Source: Spirochaetaceae bacterium
GTDB taxonomy: Bacteria > Spirochaetota > Spirochaetia > Treponematales > Breznakiellaceae
Direction: 5' to 3'
Assembly: GCA_031255115.1 (NCBI GenBank)
Contig: JAIRTD010000017.1
Span: 1-7,819, forward strand
DNA: 7,819 nt
Shown here: one piece after another, positions 5,819 through 7,819 of the stretch
How positions within the stretch are numbered: the stretch's first letter is position 1
Layout: each line of letters opens with the position of its first letter
Made by a program: the position numbers and the translations under genes
The notes under the pieces: generated by a model
What the model was told of the DNA's origin: nothing
The model's input: only the letters and a program-made list of their open reading frames with translations
Database searches by the model: none

Positions 5819-6823
5819 TCAGCGGTTTTTTAGCTGATAGGCTACGTCGACAATCATATCCTCCTGGCCGCCGACCATGCCCCGCCTTCCAAGTTCAATA
5901 AGAATATCCCGCGCCGGGATGCCGAATTTTTCCGCCGCCCTCCGGGTATGGAGGAGAAAGGACGAATAGACTCCCGCGTATCCAAGTATAAGCGAATCAT
6001 TAGAAACGACCTGGGGACGCTGCATCAGGGGGCCGACCACTTCTTCGGCCAGGTCCATGAGCGCGTAAATATCCACGCCGGTATCGTAGCCAAGCCGTTT
6101 GAGTACCGCGCAGAATACTTCGATCTGGGTATTTCCCGCGCCGGCGCCCAGACCCCGGCAGGTGGCGTCGATATATTCGGCGCCTTCCTCAACGGCGGCA
6201 AGGGAATTGGCCACTGAAAGCCCCAGGTTATTGTGGGAATGAAATCCCACCGGAAGTTTTGTAGCCGCCTTGAGAGCCTGTACCCGCGCGCGCACATCGG
6301 CAGGCGCCATAAAGCCCGCGGAATCAGCCAGGTTGATATAATCGGCGCCGGCTTCTTCAAAAATCTTTGCCTGCTCGACGATTTTTTCGGGGCTTGCCAT
6401 GTGGCTCATCATGAGAAAGCCAACGGTAAACATTCCGGCTTTTTTGGCATAGGCGATATGTTGAATGGCTATGTCCGCCTCGGTAACATGGGTGGCAACT
6501 CTGACCGCGTTGGCGCCTTTGTCCTGGGCTTTTTTAAGGTCCTCAATGGTACCTATACCGGGGAGAAGCAGCACGGCAAGTTTGGCTTTCTTGATCACCT
6601 TGCCCGCTTCTTCGATTAGTTCAAGCTCGGAAACTTTCGAGAAGCCGTAGTTTATCGAAGAACCTGTTATCCCGTCTCCGTGGCTGATCTCGATAATATC
6701 CACTCCCGCGCGGTCAAGGCCGCCCGCAATGTTCCTTGCCTGTTCCGCGGTAAAGCTGTGGCTGACCGCATGGCTTCCGTCCCGAAGCGTCGTATCTATA
6801 ATATGTATTCTGCCGGTCCCCAT
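5819..6823 (-). CDS. mhpE: 4-hydroxy-2-oxovalerate aldolase
   Basis: This enzyme cleaves 4-hydroxy-2-oxovalerate to pyruvate and acetaldehyde. The 334-residue protein has a DmpG/BphI-type layout: an HMGL-like TIM barrel (about 1-260) and a C-terminal communication domain (about 270-334). Motifs are IIDTTLRDGSHAV with Arg14, Asp15 and His18 (DmpG Arg17, Asp18 and His21), and the metal-binding HSH at 195-197 (DmpG His200 and His202). GLGAGAGNTQIE (225-236) is the usual loop. In this family the aldolase forms a complex with acetaldehyde dehydrogenase and channels acetaldehyde directly to it; that partner is encoded immediately upstream, with stop and start sharing one base (TAATG). The ribosome site GGGAGG lies inside the end of the upstream gene. 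Length and ends are complete. Confidence 0.96.
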   Translation of the reverse strand: MGTGRIHIIDTTLRDGSHAVSHSFTAEQARNIAGGLDRAGVDIIEISHGDGITGSSINYGFSKVSELELIEEAGKVIKKAKLAVLLLPGIGTIEDLKKAQDKGANAVRVATHVTEADIAIQHIAYAKKAGMFTVGFLMMSHMASPEKIVEQAKIFEEAGADYINLADSAGFMAPADVRARVQALKAATKLPVGFHSHNNLGLSVANSLAAVEEGAEYIDATCRGLGAGAGNTQIEVFCAVLKRLGYDTGVDIYALMDLAEEVVGPLMQRPQVVSNDSLILGYAGVYSSFLLHTRRAAEKFGIPARDILIELGRRGMVGGQEDMIVDVAYQLKNR

Positions 6824-7689
6824 TAGTTTCCTCCCAACATTTTTGCCGCGAGCTTTTCCGCCACGGCAACAGCGGCCTGGTTGATAATGTCCAGGTTTCC
6901 TGAATACGAAGGAAGAAAATCCCCCGCCCCTTCAACCTCGATGATCACGGTAACTTTGTTGCCGTCAAGCGATGGAGGAAGGCGCAGCCTGTAACCGGGA
7001 ACATAACTCTGCACTTCCCGGACTATGTCATGCACTGATTCGGCAATCTTCTTTTCGTCAGGATTTTTTACCAGGGCGTAAATGGTATTGGTCATCAAAA
7101 GCGGCGGGTCCGCGGGGTTAAGAACGATAATCGCCTTGCTCCGGTCCGCGCCTCCCACATGATGCAGGGCCTTTGCGGTGGTCTCGGTAAATTCGTCTAT
7201 GTTGGCTCTGGTTCCCGGTCCGGCGCTCCGGGAAGAAATACAGGAAACTATTTCTACATATTCGGCGTCCCCCGCCCTGTTAATGGCATGGGCTATGGGA
7301 ACCGTCGCCTGTCCGCCGCAGGTAACCATGTTAAAGTCAACTTCGTCGGTCAGGCGGTCCAGGTTTACGCAGGGAACCACATAGGGTCCCACCGCCGCGG
7401 GAGTCATATCAATGGAAATTTTTCCCGCGGCCTTGAGTATGGGAGCGTTATGAAGATGGGCCTTGGCGCTGGTAGCGTCAAATACGATCTTGACCTCAGG
7501 GTCTTCCGCCGCCGCGTCCACGCCCTTTATCGACGTTTTAAAACCCAGGCCCGCGGCGCGTTTGATTCCTTCTGAATCAACGATACCGGTCATGAGGCGC
7601 ATTTCAAGATGTTTACTCTTCATCACCTTGTACATCAGGTCGGTACCTATATTGCCCGGTCCGATGATTCCTACTTTAATCTTGTCCAT
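6823..7689 (-). CDS. mhpF: Acetaldehyde dehydrogenase (acylating)
   Basis: This enzyme oxidises acetaldehyde with NAD+ and coenzyme A to acetyl-CoA, the last step of meta-cleavage. The 288-residue protein has an N-terminal Rossmann domain with GIIGPGNIG (7-15; glycine loop 10-15), then the catalytic domain with nucleophile Cys124 in MVTCGGQAT (Cys132 in DmpF). [15 protein letters not shown] and LNPADPP are also family features. It is somewhat shorter than the proteobacterial enzymes (about 310 residues) but complete at both ends. It is of the small DmpF/MhpF type, not the large aldehyde-alcohol dehydrogenase AdhE. The start at 7689 has AGGAA 7 nt upstream. It is the first complete gene of the operon and the channelling partner of the aldolase that follows with a 1-nt overlap. 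Confidence 0.96.
   Translation of the reverse strand: MDKIKVGIIGPGNIGTDLMYKVMKSKHLEMRLMTGIVDSEGIKRAAGLGFKTSIKGVDAAAEDPEVKIVFDATSAKAHLHNAPILKAAGKISIDMTPAAVGPYVVPCVNLDRLTDEVDFNMVTCGGQATVPIAHAINRAGDAEYVEIVSCISSRSAGPGTRANIDEFTETTAKALHHVGGADRSKAIIVLNPADPPLLMTNTIYALVKNPDEKKIAESVHDIVREVQSYVPGYRLRLPPSLDGNKVTVIIEVEGAGDFLPSYSGNLDIINQAAVAVAEKLAAKMLGGN
6830..6835 (-). promoter_or_regulatory. Ribosome binding site of the aldolase inside the dehydrogenase gene
   Basis: GGGAGG lies 6 nt before the aldolase ATG (6823) and forms part of the last codons (Leu-Gly-Gly-Asn-stop) of acetaldehyde dehydrogenase. Together with the TAATG overlap it points to coupled translation of the two partner enzymes. Confidence 0.7.
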
Positions 7690-7743
7690 AGTTTATTCCT
7701 ATTCTTATCAGGTATCGCAATTACCCATACTCCAAATATTTCC

Positions 7744-7807
7744 CGGCGCAAAACCGTTCTTCTGTGTTTTTGGCGCTTTCTTTAGATAAATTCGGCGCTT
7801 ACCGTTC
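7744..7807. repeat. Repeated CGGCGC-ACCGTTC motif upstream of the meta-cleavage operon
   Basis: CGGCGC, a 3-nt spacer and ACCGTTC occur at 7744-7759, and CGGCGC, a 2-nt spacer and ACCGTTC occur at 7793-7807. A third partial copy, GGCGCTT, is at 7772-7778, exactly 22 bp (about two helix turns) before the same 7-mer at 7794-7800. Such spacing fits binding sites of an activator or repressor for the operon starting at 7689. No regulator is known, and no convincing -10/-35 pair was found in 7690-7819. Confidence 0.4.
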
Positions 7808-7819
7808 CAAACGAAGAAA

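Noticed and set aside
7708..7818. Open minus-strand frame from the window edge to tandem stops TGA TAA, possibly the end of an upstream operon gene
   Set aside because: Only 36 codons are visible, the Lys-rich sequence resembles no family, and an open frame of this length is expected by chance. The repeated motif there favours a regulatory region, but the sequence beyond 7819 would decide.
1..7819. CRISPR arrays, insertion sequences, tRNA or rRNA genes
   Set aside because: No spaced repeats, transposase frames, terminal inverted repeats or tRNA-like cloverleaf sequences were seen; the window is almost fully occupied by ordinary metabolic genes.

Overview
The window is a compact stretch of a moderate-GC bacterial chromosome with two gene groups that converge on one terminator region. 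The gene types suggest an anaerobic or microaerophilic bacterium: an NAD-linked (PyrK/PyrD type 1B) dihydroorotate dehydrogenase sits beside an oxygen-using ring-cleavage module. The best guess from memory is a termite-gut Treponema, because catechol 2,3-dioxygenase and other meta-cleavage genes have been reported in Treponema primitia. This placement is an inference; no rRNA or other taxonomic marker is present.

Layout. At 1-327 (minus) lies the N-terminal, DNA-binding part of an IclR-family regulator cut by the window edge. A 61-bp divergent spacer (328-388) holds overlapping back-to-back promoter candidates and an inverted repeat. On the plus strand follow a D-2-hydroxyacid (glycerate/hydroxypyruvate type) dehydrogenase (389-1351) and three pyrimidine genes: pyrC (1445-2776), pyrK (about 2820-3524) and pyrD (3521-4423). 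The last two overlap by 4 nt. PyrC closes the dihydroorotate ring, and PyrD with PyrK oxidises dihydroorotate to orotate and passes the electrons to NAD+.

The convergent spacer 4424-4561 holds two hairpins. One has a U-tract in the minus-strand direction and is a good terminator for the minus-strand operon.

On the minus strand, in transcription order, are acylating acetaldehyde dehydrogenase (7689-6823), 4-hydroxy-2-oxovalerate aldolase (6823-5819), an XylT-like [2Fe-2S] ferredoxin (5804-5514) and catechol 2,3-dioxygenase (5488-4562). They are tightly packed (1-nt overlap, then 14-nt and 25-nt gaps), each with a Shine-Dalgarno sequence. Together they give the first step (ring opening), an iron-repair ferredoxin and the last two steps (to pyruvate and acetyl-CoA) of meta-cleavage. 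The middle steps are not in the window. The 130 bp upstream of the operon (7690-7819) hold no clear gene but contain a repeated motif that may be a regulator site.
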